DNA from: Saccharofermentans sp.
Lineage (GTDB): Bacteria; Bacillota; Clostridia; Saccharofermentanales; Saccharofermentanaceae
Direction: 5' to 3'
Length of the DNA: 64,000 bases
Assembly (NCBI GenBank): GCA_024688685.1
Contig: JAILDX010000004.1
Location: forward strand, 248,001 to 312,000
In this document: positions 23,798 through 31,940 of the stretch, piece by piece
Position numbering within the stretch: the stretch's first letter is position 1
Layout of the letters: the number at the start of each line of letters is the position of its first letter
Translations under genes and position numbers: made by a program
The notes under the pieces: generated by a model
The model's database searches: none
Told to the model about the DNA's origin: nothing
Seen by the model: the letters and a program-made list of their open reading frames with translations, nothing else

Positions 23798-26598
23798 GCT
23801 CTACCTCCTGACCTGCTGTTATTTCTATTTTCATAATCGAAAACCACATCATGGATTTCTCTTCCATCCAGGTACAGATGAAGTTCCGGAGTTCTTCCGT
23901 TTCCTGCGCTGCCTGCTGCAACGGCTGTCCTCATCGCTGAGCTCATCATATTGATAAACTGCGGCATCATCTGGGCAAAACCTGCAGCAACAGCTTCCGA
24001 TATCTTCGGTTCAGGAGCCACGATCTCACCTGAATGTCTGTTATCACCAATGAGTGCCAGCTGCGGTGTATTGGCTTCCACGAAGCCACCTTCGGCTAAT
24101 CTCGGCAGATGAACATCTTTAATCTTGGAGATCGAGCCAATACCAACAGCTTCGCTTATTGCTGATATTCCGCTCAAAAGAGTGTTTATCGCTTTGATCG
24201 CGTTGTTGATAAATCTTTCTATCGAGGCTATTCCTAAGTTCAGCGCAGCCTTTATGACAGCAATTACTCCGTCAAAAACATCACTGAATATGTCTTCGAT
24301 GCGGAACAAAATGCTCTTTATTCCATCCCAGGCGCCGGAGAAGATATTCTTGATGCCTTCCCAGGCTTTACTCCAGTTTCCGGTAAGTACACCAGTGATA
24401 AAATCCATAAGACCGCCTAAAACGGACAGAACGATCTTGATCTGTGAACCTATGATTCCAACAAGATTCATCACATAAGAAACTAATGTCCTGATGATCG
24501 GAGCAATTACAGGAAGTACATTCTGAATGATCCAATCAATAATAGGTTTGAGATATGTATCCCACAATGCAGATACAAGCTCCGAAACACTTCCAAAGAA
24601 GTCCATCAGGCTGTCCCAGAGAGGCTGCAGATTCTCATCCCAGATGGTCTCAGCATTTTCTGCTATATCATCCAGGATCGGCTTGACATTTTCATCCCAG
24701 AAAGCAAGGAATGAACTGGTCAGCTCGGAAATACCGCTCATTATATTGGAAATAAACGGACTTATATATGTATCATACGTATCATTTGCTGTCTGACCCA
24801 TATAGGTAACAGCAGTTGAAATCGTTCCGGTTACATCTGATATAGTCTCAACGATGCCACTCAGTGCACTCGTTATTCCGCCTTCATTATCGCCAATAAC
24901 CGTCTGGAAACCTGAGAGAAGGTCTCTTCCGATCTTCGCCCCGATTTCCTGAACAGACATATATATCTGAGCAGGAATATTGACCAGATTTGAAACAAGC
25001 TTTTCCCCTGCCGTTGTACCAAAGGCGCCCTCAAATATATTTCCAACAGAGATACTGAGGTTACCCATTATCTGGGCTTCCTCACCTCTGATATCAAACA
25101 TATCCGAAATATAGCCTTTAATCTCCGGAGAATGCTCTGTAAGGAATCTTGAAAAGCCTCCGGTAAACATCTCCGCCGAAACGGATCCTATTCTCGCTAA
25201 GGAACCTGTAACCTTTCCTATTCCTTCTGCTATGTTATTCGTAAAGTTGGATCCGGAAGAAATCACGTCCGGATCGTTAAATATATCCCTAATCTCTTCA
25301 CGAATGTTTTGGATATTTGTACTTATCTTCGATGTATCAAATCCGGCAAAGCCTTCATCGAATCCTTTCGAGAAGCTTGCTTTGATATCTTTGATAACCT
25401 CTTTTGTGATCTCCAGAGCCTTATTCAGCCCCGTCTGTGCAGCTGTAGCCTGTTTAACGGCAGCGGTATTGATGCCGGTATTACCAATTCCTCCGGCAGC
25501 TCCACCTCCACCTGCAGCATTACTGGACAGAACATTGAGCTTATCGAATCCGGCAAGACTCCTCTTGAGTGTCTTAGCCGCACCGCCTGCAGAGCTCAGT
25601 CCGCTGCTCAGTTCATTTGCACTCTCGGCCGCAGCTGATACATCCGCTGCAACGCCGCCTGTAGCTGCCTGCATCGTACCGGTAATCTGAGCCGTGAAAT
25701 TGGCAAATGCTGCCGCTGCCCTGTTGGCCGCTTCCATGATCGCATTCAGCCACTGCACTACGGGAGTCAGGACATTTATCAAGCCCTGTCCGATAGATGC
25801 CTTAAACGAATCGAACTGGAGGGACAATACCCTGACCTGGTTAGCCCATCCGCCGGATGTCCTCGAGAAGTCGCCGGCGGCAGCTGACAGTCTGTCCTGC
25901 ACGAAAGAGAGTCTCAGAGATACCTTCTCCTGCTCGGTCATATTCTTGACCGTCTTTCTGATTCCCTGTGACAGTGCAAACTCGTTAAGAGCAGTCTCGT
26001 TCATTACGACACCGTACTGCTTGAGGACCTCTGTCTCACCGGAATAGACGGCTTTCAGCGCTGTGAATGTCTCATCCGTGGTTTTGTTATAGAAGGAGGC
26101 CATATCGCCGGCAAGAGCCGTGAGAGCTTCTGCCTGCGAATATGCTTCTGCTGTCGAGTAACCGAATGCCTTTGACATGGCGCCGAGAGTACCCATATAC
26201 TCCTTGGCAACAGTCTCTGATATTCCGTATGCCTTTATCGCAGAGCTGGCAAAATCATTTACCTGCTCGTTCATATCGGCGTATACGACATCAACAACAT
26301 TCTGTACCTCGGCCAGATCTGAGCCGAGATCAACACATGCTTTGCCAAAGGATATCAATCCGGCAATGCTTATGCCGATGCCAAGAACACTCATTAGTCC
26401 CTTGGCAACTGAAGTCAATCCTTTCAGAGCCTTTGTTTCTGCACCGACCGAAGATACAACACTCTTTGATACGGAAGATGACTGCTTCTTAACCTCGGAA
26501 GCAGCTTCCCTGACAGACTGCTTGACATCTTTGATCAGTTCATTTTTCAGGACCTTTATATGCAGTCCTACAGAACCGACACTATCCATTGACTTCAT
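23794..26598 (-). CDS. phage tail tape measure protein
   Basis: The tape measure sets tail length and is ejected during DNA delivery. The 934-residue protein has the usual composition: an N-terminal charged helical region, an Ala/Gly-rich segment (about 320-380, GGGGAAGGIGNTGIN), hydrophobic and amphipathic helices around 640-780 with NWSKAWEGIKNIFSGAWDGI, and a C-terminal LAEGGFVEANTPQLALIGDN motif common in these proteins. Length would correspond to a tail of roughly 140 nm at 1.5 angstrom per residue, a rule of thumb. Confidence 0.92.
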   Translation of the reverse strand: MKSMDSVGSVGLHIKVLKNELIKDVKQSVREAASEVKKQSSSVSKSVVSSVGAETKALKGLTSVAKGLMSVLGIGISIAGLISFGKACVDLGSDLAEVQNVVDVVYADMNEQVNDFASSAIKAYGISETVAKEYMGTLGAMSKAFGYSTAEAYSQAEALTALAGDMASFYNKTTDETFTALKAVYSGETEVLKQYGVVMNETALNEFALSQGIRKTVKNMTEQEKVSLRLSFVQDRLSAAAGDFSRTSGGWANQVRVLSLQFDSFKASIGQGLINVLTPVVQWLNAIMEAANRAAAAFANFTAQITGTMQAATGGVAADVSAAAESANELSSGLSSAGGAAKTLKRSLAGFDKLNVLSSNAAGGGGAAGGIGNTGINTAAVKQATAAQTGLNKALEITKEVIKDIKASFSKGFDEGFAGFDTSKISTNIQNIREEIRDIFNDPDVISSGSNFTNNIAEGIGKVTGSLARIGSVSAEMFTGGFSRFLTEHSPEIKGYISDMFDIRGEEAQIMGNLSISVGNIFEGAFGTTAGEKLVSNLVNIPAQIYMSVQEIGAKIGRDLLSGFQTVIGDNEGGITSALSGIVETISDVTGTISTAVTYMGQTANDTYDTYISPFISNIMSGISELTSSFLAFWDENVKPILDDIAENAETIWDENLQPLWDSLMDFFGSVSELVSALWDTYLKPIIDWIIQNVLPVIAPIIRTLVSYVMNLVGIIGSQIKIVLSVLGGLMDFITGVLTGNWSKAWEGIKNIFSGAWDGIKSILFRIEDIFSDVFDGVIAVIKAALNLGIASIERFINNAIKAINTLLSGISAISEAVGIGSISKIKDVHLPRLAEGGFVEANTPQLALIGDNRHSGEIVAPEPKISEAVAAGFAQMMPQFINMMSSAMRTAVAAGSAGNGRTPELHLYLDGREIHDVVFDYENRNNSRSGGRA

Positions 26599-26608
26599 CC
26601 TCCTACAC

Positions 26609-26992
26609 TTACTTCATCCCGAAGAATCTGCGCAGGATCTCATCCGTATCCTTTACAGAATGCACGACCTTACGCGAGTGGCGGGATTTCCACTCGCTGT
26701 ATATCTTTTTCTCTGCTTTAGAGAACTTTTTCTTTACCTTGGGATCTTTCTCGGATCTGATGCGCACCAGATACCCGAGCGGCGTATCGCCATTGAGGGC
26801 GGAAAGCAGTGTGACGAACTCGTCCCACAGCATCTCGTCCTCGGTTCTTAACCTGATACCGTACTGCTGCGCAAATGATGCCTCTATCGCATCGTAATCT
26901 TCGAAAAGGTCATACCAGAGCTCACTCTGCCCCTTCGTCCTTGCGAAAGTCGTCCTCCACATCTTCCAGGTCCTTATTGGTAGCAACTGCAA
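26609..26992 (-). CDS. phage Gp15-like tail assembly chaperone, probable frameshift extension
   Basis: The conserved part, LWYDLFEDYDAIEASFAQQY followed by LWDEFVTLLSALNGDTPLG, matches the Gp15-type second tail chaperone encoded before the tape measure. The frame overlaps the upstream chaperone by about 70 bases in the +1 register, and none of its candidate starts (26992, 26962) has a good ribosome binding site. It may therefore be made as a G-GT style fusion by ribosomal frameshifting at the GGGG at 26930-26933. Confidence 0.7.
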   Translation of the reverse strand: MQLLPIRTWKMWRTTFARTKGQSELWYDLFEDYDAIEASFAQQYGIRLRTEDEMLWDEFVTLLSALNGDTPLGYLVRIRSEKDPKVKKKFSKAEKKIYSEWKSRHSRKVVHSVKDTDEILRRFFGMK

Positions 26993-27242
26993 TGGCAGCC
27001 TTGACCAACAGTACCCATCCGTCGTAAGGGAGCTCCATAGCCTCGATTTCCTTAAACGCTGCGTTGCCGAGAAGGATCTTCAGCGTCTGATCCAGATATT
27101 CGAATCCTGAATCCTCATCGAGAGCCATTACCTTGGTGACCGCATTCTTACTGCAGTCGACCTTATATCTGTGCTTTTCGTCAACTACAAGGAATCTCGG
27201 TTCCCTGTCCAGTTTGTTGCTTATATTGATTACTTTACCCAT
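26922..27242 (-). CDS. phage tail assembly chaperone (first frame)
   Basis: This 106-residue protein follows the major tail gene and begins MGKVINISNKLDREPRFLVV, typical of the abundant first-frame tail chaperone (lambda gpG analogue) of Firmicutes siphophages. It is mixed alpha/beta and ends in a very acidic tail (EDVEDDFRKDEGAE). It is thought to coat the tape measure during tail assembly. AGGAGG-like sequence precedes the ATG at 27242. Confidence 0.75.
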   Translation of the reverse strand: MGKVINISNKLDREPRFLVVDEKHRYKVDCSKNAVTKVMALDEDSGFEYLDQTLKILLGNAAFKEIEAMELPYDGWVLLVKAAIAVATNKDLEDVEDDFRKDEGAE

Positions 27243-27259
27243 AGTGTTAATACCTCCGT

Positions 27260-27296
27260 AAATAAAAGGAGAGCACTCATCAGATGAATGCTCTCC
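27260..27296 (-). terminator. intra-operon terminator after the major tail gene
   Basis: On the minus strand GGAGAGCA (27289-27296) pairs with TGCTCTCC (27268-27275), extended by TCAT/ATGA inside, then CTTTTATTT. It would let the abundant tail tube message end before the less-needed chaperone and tape measure genes. Confidence 0.75.
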
Positions 27297-27321
27297 CTGT
27301 CTTTGTCTGTCCTGATCCTAA

Positions 27322-27828
27322 TCAGGTTGTTGCGTTATCATCATCGTCATCTGAAGAATCAGCTGTTGTGATGGTAGGCTTGCCGTTGCTCTGGACCTCG
27401 AACTCGAGAGGAGCAACATTTGTGGAATCGCCATACTCCAATGCCGTTACGGAAATGACTGCACTGCCAAGGACAACCTCGTCGCCGTTCTTGAAAGCGA
27501 TCTTGAAGTCTGCCTCTGCATCACGTCCGTTCTTGAAAGCAAGACCGGCGATGAAATCATTACCTGTGTCTCCGACATTTCTCTTGCCGGAAATGCTGAT
27601 GGTCACGCTCTTGGCTGTCATGAGTCTTCTCTTCCAACCCTCAGAACCGTAAGGTGTCCATTCCTCTACTCCGTTGTCGAAATTGAGTGTGAATGTCTCA
27701 AGATCTGCGATATCAACATACGAATCGTTGACCTTTACCTTGAACAGTCCTTCATAGCATGGAAATACACCTGAGAATGCGTCATCGGTAGTTGTGTCGT
27801 TACCTACGATTACTTCTTCGTCTGCCAT
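27322..27828 (-). CDS. phage major tail tube protein
   Basis: The 168-residue protein fits the tail tube family: YEGLFKVKVNDSYVDIADLETFT and VTISISGKRNVGDTGNDFIAG are the hallmark strands. It ends in a flexible acidic tail (SSDDDDDNATT). It is preceded by minor capsid genes and followed by a strong terminator, consistent with a highly made structural protein. Confidence 0.85.
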   Translation of the reverse strand: MADEEVIVGNDTTTDDAFSGVFPCYEGLFKVKVNDSYVDIADLETFTLNFDNGVEEWTPYGSEGWKRRLMTAKSVTISISGKRNVGDTGNDFIAGLAFKNGRDAEADFKIAFKNGDEVVLGSAVISVTALEYGDSTNVAPLEFEVQSNGKPTITTADSSDDDDDNATT

Positions 27829-27843
27829 GTTCTTTTCCTCCTG

Positions 27844-28221
27844 TTATTTACTTGGATTTGTCTTGATATATAACGTCAGGTCGAGAGACCACTCGCATAC
27901 CCCGTTCTCGTCTTTTCCGACGTCAACAGGATAACCGGAACACTCTATCCATCCGTTATGATCAGTTGTTGCGAAACAAGCTCTGTTGAGCTTCTTGTAA
28001 AGTGAAAGCGCTGCCTTCTCGGTCTCATACATACCCTTCGTCCAGTGGATCAGAAGCGTCAGCCCTCTGATGCCGTATGTAGGCTTGTAACCACGTGCAT
28101 CTGACGTGTTCGGTCTGGCATATACTCCGATGACCTTTGTCGAATCCTTGGGAATATATCCTGCATACAAGCCTGTTATACTCAGGGTCTTGAGCCAGGC
28201 AATGAACTCTTCTATTGTCAT
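27844..28221 (-). CDS. phage minor capsid protein (Minor_capsid_3-like, tail terminator position)
   Basis: The 125-residue protein, with GLYAGYIPKDSTKVIGVYAR and YKPTYGIRGLTLLIHWTK, fits the third of the three small proteins that follow the connector in this phage type and probably acts as the tail terminator. It overlaps the preceding gene by 4 bases. Assignment rests on the conserved order and visible motifs. Confidence 0.72.
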   Translation of the reverse strand: MTIEEFIAWLKTLSITGLYAGYIPKDSTKVIGVYARPNTSDARGYKPTYGIRGLTLLIHWTKGMYETEKAALSLYKKLNRACFATTDHNGWIECSGYPVDVGKDENGVCEWSLDLTLYIKTNPSK

Positions 28222-28589
28222 GAACCCAACTCCCTTCTCATCATCTCTGTGAAAGTATCCTGCACAAAACGCGACCGTCCACCGCCTGCGGCATAGTCAT
28301 CAAACCATCTGCCTCCGGCATTGGCATTCTTACCACGTTGAAAGTTATACTCGGGATGATAGTAAAGACGTCTGGCCTGAGGAGCTGTCGTTCTTATAAC
28401 AACTTCTCCGGATTTAATCTGAGAAGCATCAACAAAAGTTCTGTTATTCTGCATCTCTCCTGTATCAAACGGCATCACCTGTCTCTGAACGATATCTGTC
28501 AATACAGCCTGTCCTGTCTTATGCAGAGCTCGTTCCTGAGCTTTCTCCAGCTTTTTCAGAACAGCATCATTGATATGATAATTACTCAT
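28218..28589 (-). CDS. phage minor capsid protein (Minor_capsid_2-like, HK97 gp10 position)
   Basis: The 123-residue basic protein contains VMPFDTGEMQNN and RRLYYHPEYNFQRGKNANAG, with GGRWFDDY, which is a well-known pattern of the second minor capsid (head completion) protein. It occupies the position of HK97 gp10-like proteins between head closure and tail terminator proteins. Confidence 0.8.
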   Translation of the reverse strand: MSNYHINDAVLKKLEKAQERALHKTGQAVLTDIVQRQVMPFDTGEMQNNRTFVDASQIKSGEVVIRTTAPQARRLYYHPEYNFQRGKNANAGGRWFDDYAAGGGRSRFVQDTFTEMMRRELGS

Positions 28590-28925
28590 TCAGATCACCT
28601 CGATCCTTGTATGATTTACCGTACCATCGGGATTTCTTGGCCGTTTCAGATCTACGATAGTCCGCTCTGTCAGTCCGGCTACCGTAACTCTTCCACCCTT
28701 GAACTCGGCTCCTGCGAGGATATCGCCCTTTACGTGGATAACGCATGCCAGGGATATCCATCTGCCGTCACTGTCCTGAACTCTCCTACTCTTTTCAGAG
28801 AGATTGACCTTTCCGGTCCAGGTCGTCCCGACAGGATCCGAACCGTCTTCTGTCGGCTCGCCATTGAATACTATCGTCGCCGGTGTTACGTCTGCCCATT
28901 CGGGATATCTCAGTTTACCAACCAT
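28590..28925 (-). CDS. phage minor capsid protein (Minor_capsid_1-like, head closure position)
   Basis: The 111-residue beta-rich protein has the sequence pattern WTGKVNLSEKSRRVQDSDG and ADILAG-like GDILAGAEFKGG, typical of the Minor_capsid_1 family and probably the head-closure knob that seals the connector. It is abutted by the connector gene upstream and the gp10-like gene downstream. Confidence 0.75.
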   Translation of the reverse strand: MVGKLRYPEWADVTPATIVFNGEPTEDGSDPVGTTWTGKVNLSEKSRRVQDSDGRWISLACVIHVKGDILAGAEFKGGRVTVAGLTERTIVDLKRPRNPDGTVNHTRIEVI

Positions 28926-28926
28926 A

Positions 28927-29307
28927 TCAGATCCCCCTGTACAGATACCCGGTCATGATAAGCTCATCATATGCACGTTGAGGTACACCATAAGTCTCCA
29001 TGGAAGCTTTGTCAGCTTCACTGCCAAGCTGCATATTGACATCGCCTATCGAATAACCGGTAACACCACCCGAAGTGGCGCCGGCACTTCCTGTTTCATT
29101 GAAGAAATCAGCGGTGAGGCACGTCGCACGCTTCAGATGTTCTGTCTGGAACGCAGTAGGAGTCTTAAGCTCATCCTTATATCTGATAGCACGTCTTACT
29201 GCATCAGATGCCTTGTTGAGCACAGGTGTAGCATCCGATTGGGAGCTAAACTCCGTTCCGTGGTATGTGTCTGTGTAGAACTGATAGTCTGCGTATGAAA
29301 TGCTCAC
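28927..29307 (-). CDS. phage head-tail connector (adaptor) protein
   Basis: The 126-residue mostly helical protein (YADYQFYTDTYHGTEFSSQS, then AVRRAIRYKD and HLKRATCLTADFFNE) has the size, helical pattern and position of gp6/gp15-type adaptor proteins that bind under the portal. No enzymatic motif is seen. Confidence 0.75.
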   Translation of the reverse strand: MSISYADYQFYTDTYHGTEFSSQSDATPVLNKASDAVRRAIRYKDELKTPTAFQTEHLKRATCLTADFFNETGSAGATSGGVTGYSIGDVNMQLGSEADKASMETYGVPQRAYDELIMTGYLYRGI

Positions 29308-29322
29308 CGCCTTATCCTCCTC

Positions 29323-29424
29323 TTACTTCTTCTTGGTCTTCTTCTCGGAAGAGGACTCCGCCTGCGGAGCAGTCTCTGCAGGCTTGTCCTTCTTATTTGT
29401 CTTAGGTCCGATCATTATACTCAT
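29323..29424 (-). CDS. small basic phage protein
   Basis: A 33-codon gene with a clear AAGGAGG 5 bases before its ATG reads MSIMIGPKTNKKDKPAETAP and then a Ser/Glu/Lys tail ending KKTKKK. It lies between the capsid extension and the connector. Small lysine-tailed proteins at this site are frequent in related phages, from memory. Function unknown. Confidence 0.6.
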   Translation of the reverse strand: MSIMIGPKTNKKDKPAETAPQAESSSEKKTKKK

Positions 29425-29434
29425 AAGTACCTCC

Positions 29435-29842
29435 TTACTCGCACACAAGCGGTGACAGATCATACTCTTTCCTTACTGTGGATGTACCATCAGTAGTAAC
29501 GAGTACGAGCTTCTGCGTGTCCTTATCATTGATGAATGCTGCGAAGTTCTTATCGTCATCATCAATGATCTCCACAAGTCCACTGTCGTCATCGATGGGT
29601 GTCGTACCGCCGGGACCGCCATAGGTAGGTCTCAGACCTACCTTGACGGATGTTGCGGTTTCAGGGATTCCCACTACCTTCATAGCAAGGAAATTGCCCT
29701 CACCCCAATAATCGACGAGCTGACTTGATTCGCTATAGTGCTTAAGTGTTCCTGCGATACCATTTCCAACAATGGAGATATCACTCTGGAGATCACTTAC
29801 CGCCGAATCAAAGATAACCGCCCCACTGCTCTCGGCTTCCAC
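29435..29842 (-). CDS. capsid extension / head decoration domain, probably read by -1 frameshift from the capsid gene
   Basis: The 135 residues from the nearest start (GTG at 29842) have no ribosome binding site, and the frame stays open upstream through the end of the capsid gene. A slippery heptamer A-AAC-CCC at 29857-29863 and a hairpin 7 bases after it are placed as in -1 frameshift sites. The domain is beta-rich (VKVGLRPTYGG, KNFAAFINDKDTQKLVLVTT, STVRKEYDLSPL), like small head-surface domains. A fused product would have about 426 residues. An independent GTG start cannot be excluded. Confidence 0.65.
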   Translation of the reverse strand: MEAESSGAVIFDSAVSDLQSDISIVGNGIAGTLKHYSESSQLVDYWGEGNFLAMKVVGIPETATSVKVGLRPTYGGPGGTTPIDDDSGLVEIIDDDDKNFAAFINDKDTQKLVLVTTDGTSTVRKEYDLSPLVCE

Positions 29843-29863
29843 CGTAGGGCTTACAAGGGGTTT
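29821..29863 (-). promoter_or_regulatory. candidate programmed -1 ribosomal frameshift site in the major capsid gene
   Basis: Minus strand: heptamer AAACCCC (29857-29863) in the phase A-AAC-CCC, two codons before the capsid stop TAA (29851-29853). A 7-base spacer is followed by a hairpin pairing CCCTAC (29844-29849) with GTGGGG (29821-29826), and the loop can form an extra GG/CC pairing. The heptamer matches the X-XXY-YYZ rule exactly. Confidence 0.65.
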
Positions 29864-30714
29864 GAAGATACCACGTGAGCGTAGATACCGGCTACCTTGT
29901 TCTCATAGACATCGTTGAGGCCATAGATCCTGTAGCCGAACTTCCATGCATCTGCATCCTGGTTCTGCTCAGGTGTGATGACCTTCGGAGCCTCATGCTT
30001 TACGTGCTGGAGTACAGCAGACTTTGCAATGATCTCAAAGTTGAGGTTCTTACCGTCAGAATGTCTTGAATAACCACCAGCACCGGAAGTAGCAAGAGCA
30101 ACCTTGCTGTAGAAGCGGCTCTGAGGAACCTTAATGATCCCTGCAAAGGATGCAAGACAAGCCTTGGACTTGGTTGTATCCATGTCCTCGATGTCCTTAA
30201 GACCTGCAGGTGTAATGAAGAGATATCTCCCCTCTGCAGGAACCTCAGCATCATCCATAGCAGCCATAGCAGCAGAAACTGCAGCATACCAACCGCCTGC
30301 AGAGATGTTTGCTGAAGCTGTACCGATGTTTGCTGTACCTGCATACTGAGCAAATCTTACAGCATCAACCTCAGGAACAACCTTTGTACGGATGAACTCA
30401 CCGGCGAGCTTACCGAAAGCAACACCAGCTGTCTCCTCGTTGTCCATTGCATCAACGTTGAACATACGGCCACGCTCATAGTTGAACTGCTTTGTCTCAT
30501 GAGTCAGAGTTACATCACCCTGTGTATAACCGCTGTTACGGCTATAAGCAGCAAGGCCCTGCATCTCGAGCTTGGGAACTACGATCTCGTTTGCGTTCGC
30601 ACCTGCCTGGAAGAGATCAGCATCGCTGTCGAGAACAGCCGTAAGAGATGCATTCTTATAAACCTCATCAAGCAGAGGAACATACTTCTTAAAAAGCGCA
30701 ATAGAATTTGCCAT
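29851..30714 (-). CDS. phage major capsid protein
   Basis: This 287-residue protein follows the scaffold gene and precedes the connectors. ANSIALFKKYVPLLDEVYKN at the N-terminus, a KLEMQGLAAYSRNSGYTQGD loop, and the long AFGKLAGEFIRTKVVPEVDAV helix fit the HK97-fold coat proteins of Firmicutes phages of the SPP1/phi13-like order. There is no N-terminal prohead protease domain in the operon, consistent with a separate scaffold. The final codons hold the proposed frameshift site. Confidence 0.88.
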   Translation of the reverse strand: MANSIALFKKYVPLLDEVYKNASLTAVLDSDADLFQAGANANEIVVPKLEMQGLAAYSRNSGYTQGDVTLTHETKQFNYERGRMFNVDAMDNEETAGVAFGKLAGEFIRTKVVPEVDAVRFAQYAGTANIGTASANISAGGWYAAVSAAMAAMDDAEVPAEGRYLFITPAGLKDIEDMDTTKSKACLASFAGIIKVPQSRFYSKVALATSGAGGYSRHSDGKNLNFEIIAKSAVLQHVKHEAPKVITPEQNQDADAWKFGYRIYGLNDVYENKVAGIYAHVVSSNPL

Positions 30715-30738
30715 GTTTATATCCTCCTTCTTATGGCA

Positions 30739-31419
30739 TTATTTTTTCTTCGAGGGAAGACCGAAGGCGCGACGCATCGCATCATCGTCATCACCTCCAG
30801 AATCCTTATTACCGTCAGCTCCGATCTTGAAGCCCGAAGTCTCCTTCGAATCCTTCAGTTCCGGAACATCCTTAAGGACCTGTTCGACGGCAGCCTTTAT
30901 CGCTGCATCGTCCGGATTGCCGTCATCATCAATGGTGATCTTGGAAAGATCTGCCATCTTGACAACATATTCGAGCTTGTTGCTCTTGACGCCGAGGTTA
31001 GACGCCTGGATCTGTGCATTTGCCTTGATCAGAGCTGCATTCGCCTTTGCGATTGCTTCCTGTGCCGCCTTCTCAGCCGCATCTGCACGATCAGCCTGTG
31101 CCTTGGCATCGTTCTTGGAAGCCTCTGCCTTCTCAGCCTTAGTCTTCTTGTACTCGGATATGGCGGAATTGGCTTCCTCCTCAGTAAGACCCTGCTGCTG
31201 AAAGAAAGACTTCAGAGCAGCCTTCTCGGCTCTCCCAGTTCTCTCTGTCACGATCTTATCCAGGTCCTCCTGAGTGTATGTCTGCTTGGAACCGGAAGCA
31301 GCACCGTCTGTTCCACCGTTACCCTCGGTGTTAGGGTTGTTTGTGCCGTTCGTATTGTTCTCGGCACCCGAATTCTCGGCGCCGGAAGATGCGAAAAGCT
31401 GTAAATTCATCTCTTTCAT
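30739..31419 (-). CDS. phage capsid scaffold protein (DUF4355 / GP20 type)
   Basis: The 226-residue protein has an unstructured Asn/Gly-rich N-terminus after MKEMNLQLFA, a long coiled coil from about residue 50 to 135 rich in Ala, Glu and Lys, and a conserved C-terminal part ending MRRAFGLPSKKK. This is the layout of DUF4355 scaffolds, which guide capsid assembly and are then released. It precedes the capsid gene by 24 bases. Its 5' region is an unusually structured 240-base gap. Confidence 0.85.
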   Translation of the reverse strand: MKEMNLQLFASSGAENSGAENNTNGTNNPNTEGNGGTDGAASGSKQTYTQEDLDKIVTERTGRAEKAALKSFFQQQGLTEEEANSAISEYKKTKAEKAEASKNDAKAQADRADAAEKAAQEAIAKANAALIKANAQIQASNLGVKSNKLEYVVKMADLSKITIDDDGNPDDAAIKAAVEQVLKDVPELKDSKETSGFKIGADGNKDSGGDDDDAMRRAFGLPSKKK

Positions 31420-31429
31420 AAGATGTCCT

Positions 31430-31660
31430 CCCGTTTAATGTCCGTCGACTGATTTCCATCCCTTAGCCCGGATGTTGGGCATGAAAAAGGGACCGCCGAG
31501 GTATTCCCTCTTAGGTCCCGTGTTAGAGGGGACAGTGTGTCTAATCACCGTCCCCAAGAAAGGAGTATTGACCAATGAACTTTTCAGTTCAAAGATTTAA
31601 AAATGTGTCCCCATGGGATGCATCGTAGAGAGGTATGGGGACTCCTATAGGAGCAACTTG
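31430..31660 (-). other. structured intergenic region upstream of the scaffold gene
   Basis: About 230 bases carry no credible gene on the minus strand but several hairpins in a row: GTCCCCAT/ATGGGGAC (8 bp, then ATTTTTAAAT), TGAACT-GAAA-AGTTCA, GGGGAC-GTG/CAC-GTCCCC, GGGACC/GGTCCC followed by TTTTTC, and GCCC/GGGC just before the scaffold ribosome binding site. Two of them look like terminators. It may be a regulatory leader, a processed RNA, or a packaging-related element. Confidence 0.55.
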
Positions 31661-31930
31661 TTAAGCTCCGCTCATTAGTCCCAGATGCCTGGTAAGCGGT
31701 TCATATATCATTCTCTCGATATCGTCCTTGTACATCGTCAACTTGGTACCATCCACATTGATTTCCATTGTCTCGCGCAGCAAAGGCTCAAGTAACGGTT
31801 GTGTCATTTCAGTGGCCACAGGTTCTATCATCGGTGGATCCAGAAGTCCTTCATGTGCCATCACCTTATTCTCGCAAGAATCGATGTATGGACACGAGTC
31901 CGGACAGATACACATACTTAATGAATACAT
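31661..31930 (-). CDS. hypothetical phage protein with cysteine-rich N-terminus
   Basis: An 89-residue protein begins MYSLSMCICPDSCPYIDSC, four cysteines in 13 residues that could bind a metal, followed by a proline-rich segment and an amphipathic helix. GAGGAGGTAAAC precedes its ATG, so expression is well supported. No family is recognised. It lies between two small membrane/soluble genes and the structured region. Confidence 0.6.
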   Translation of the reverse strand: MYSLSMCICPDSCPYIDSCENKVMAHEGLLDPPMIEPVATEMTQPLLEPLLRETMEINVDGTKLTMYKDDIERMIYEPLTRHLGLMSGA

Positions 31931-31940
31931 GTTTACCTCC

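Noticed and set aside
31561..31630. 17-codon plus-strand frame (MNFSVQRFKNVSPWDAS) with AAGGAG ahead
   Set aside because: It points against all surrounding late genes and overlaps two strong hairpins; likely a by-product of the structured region.
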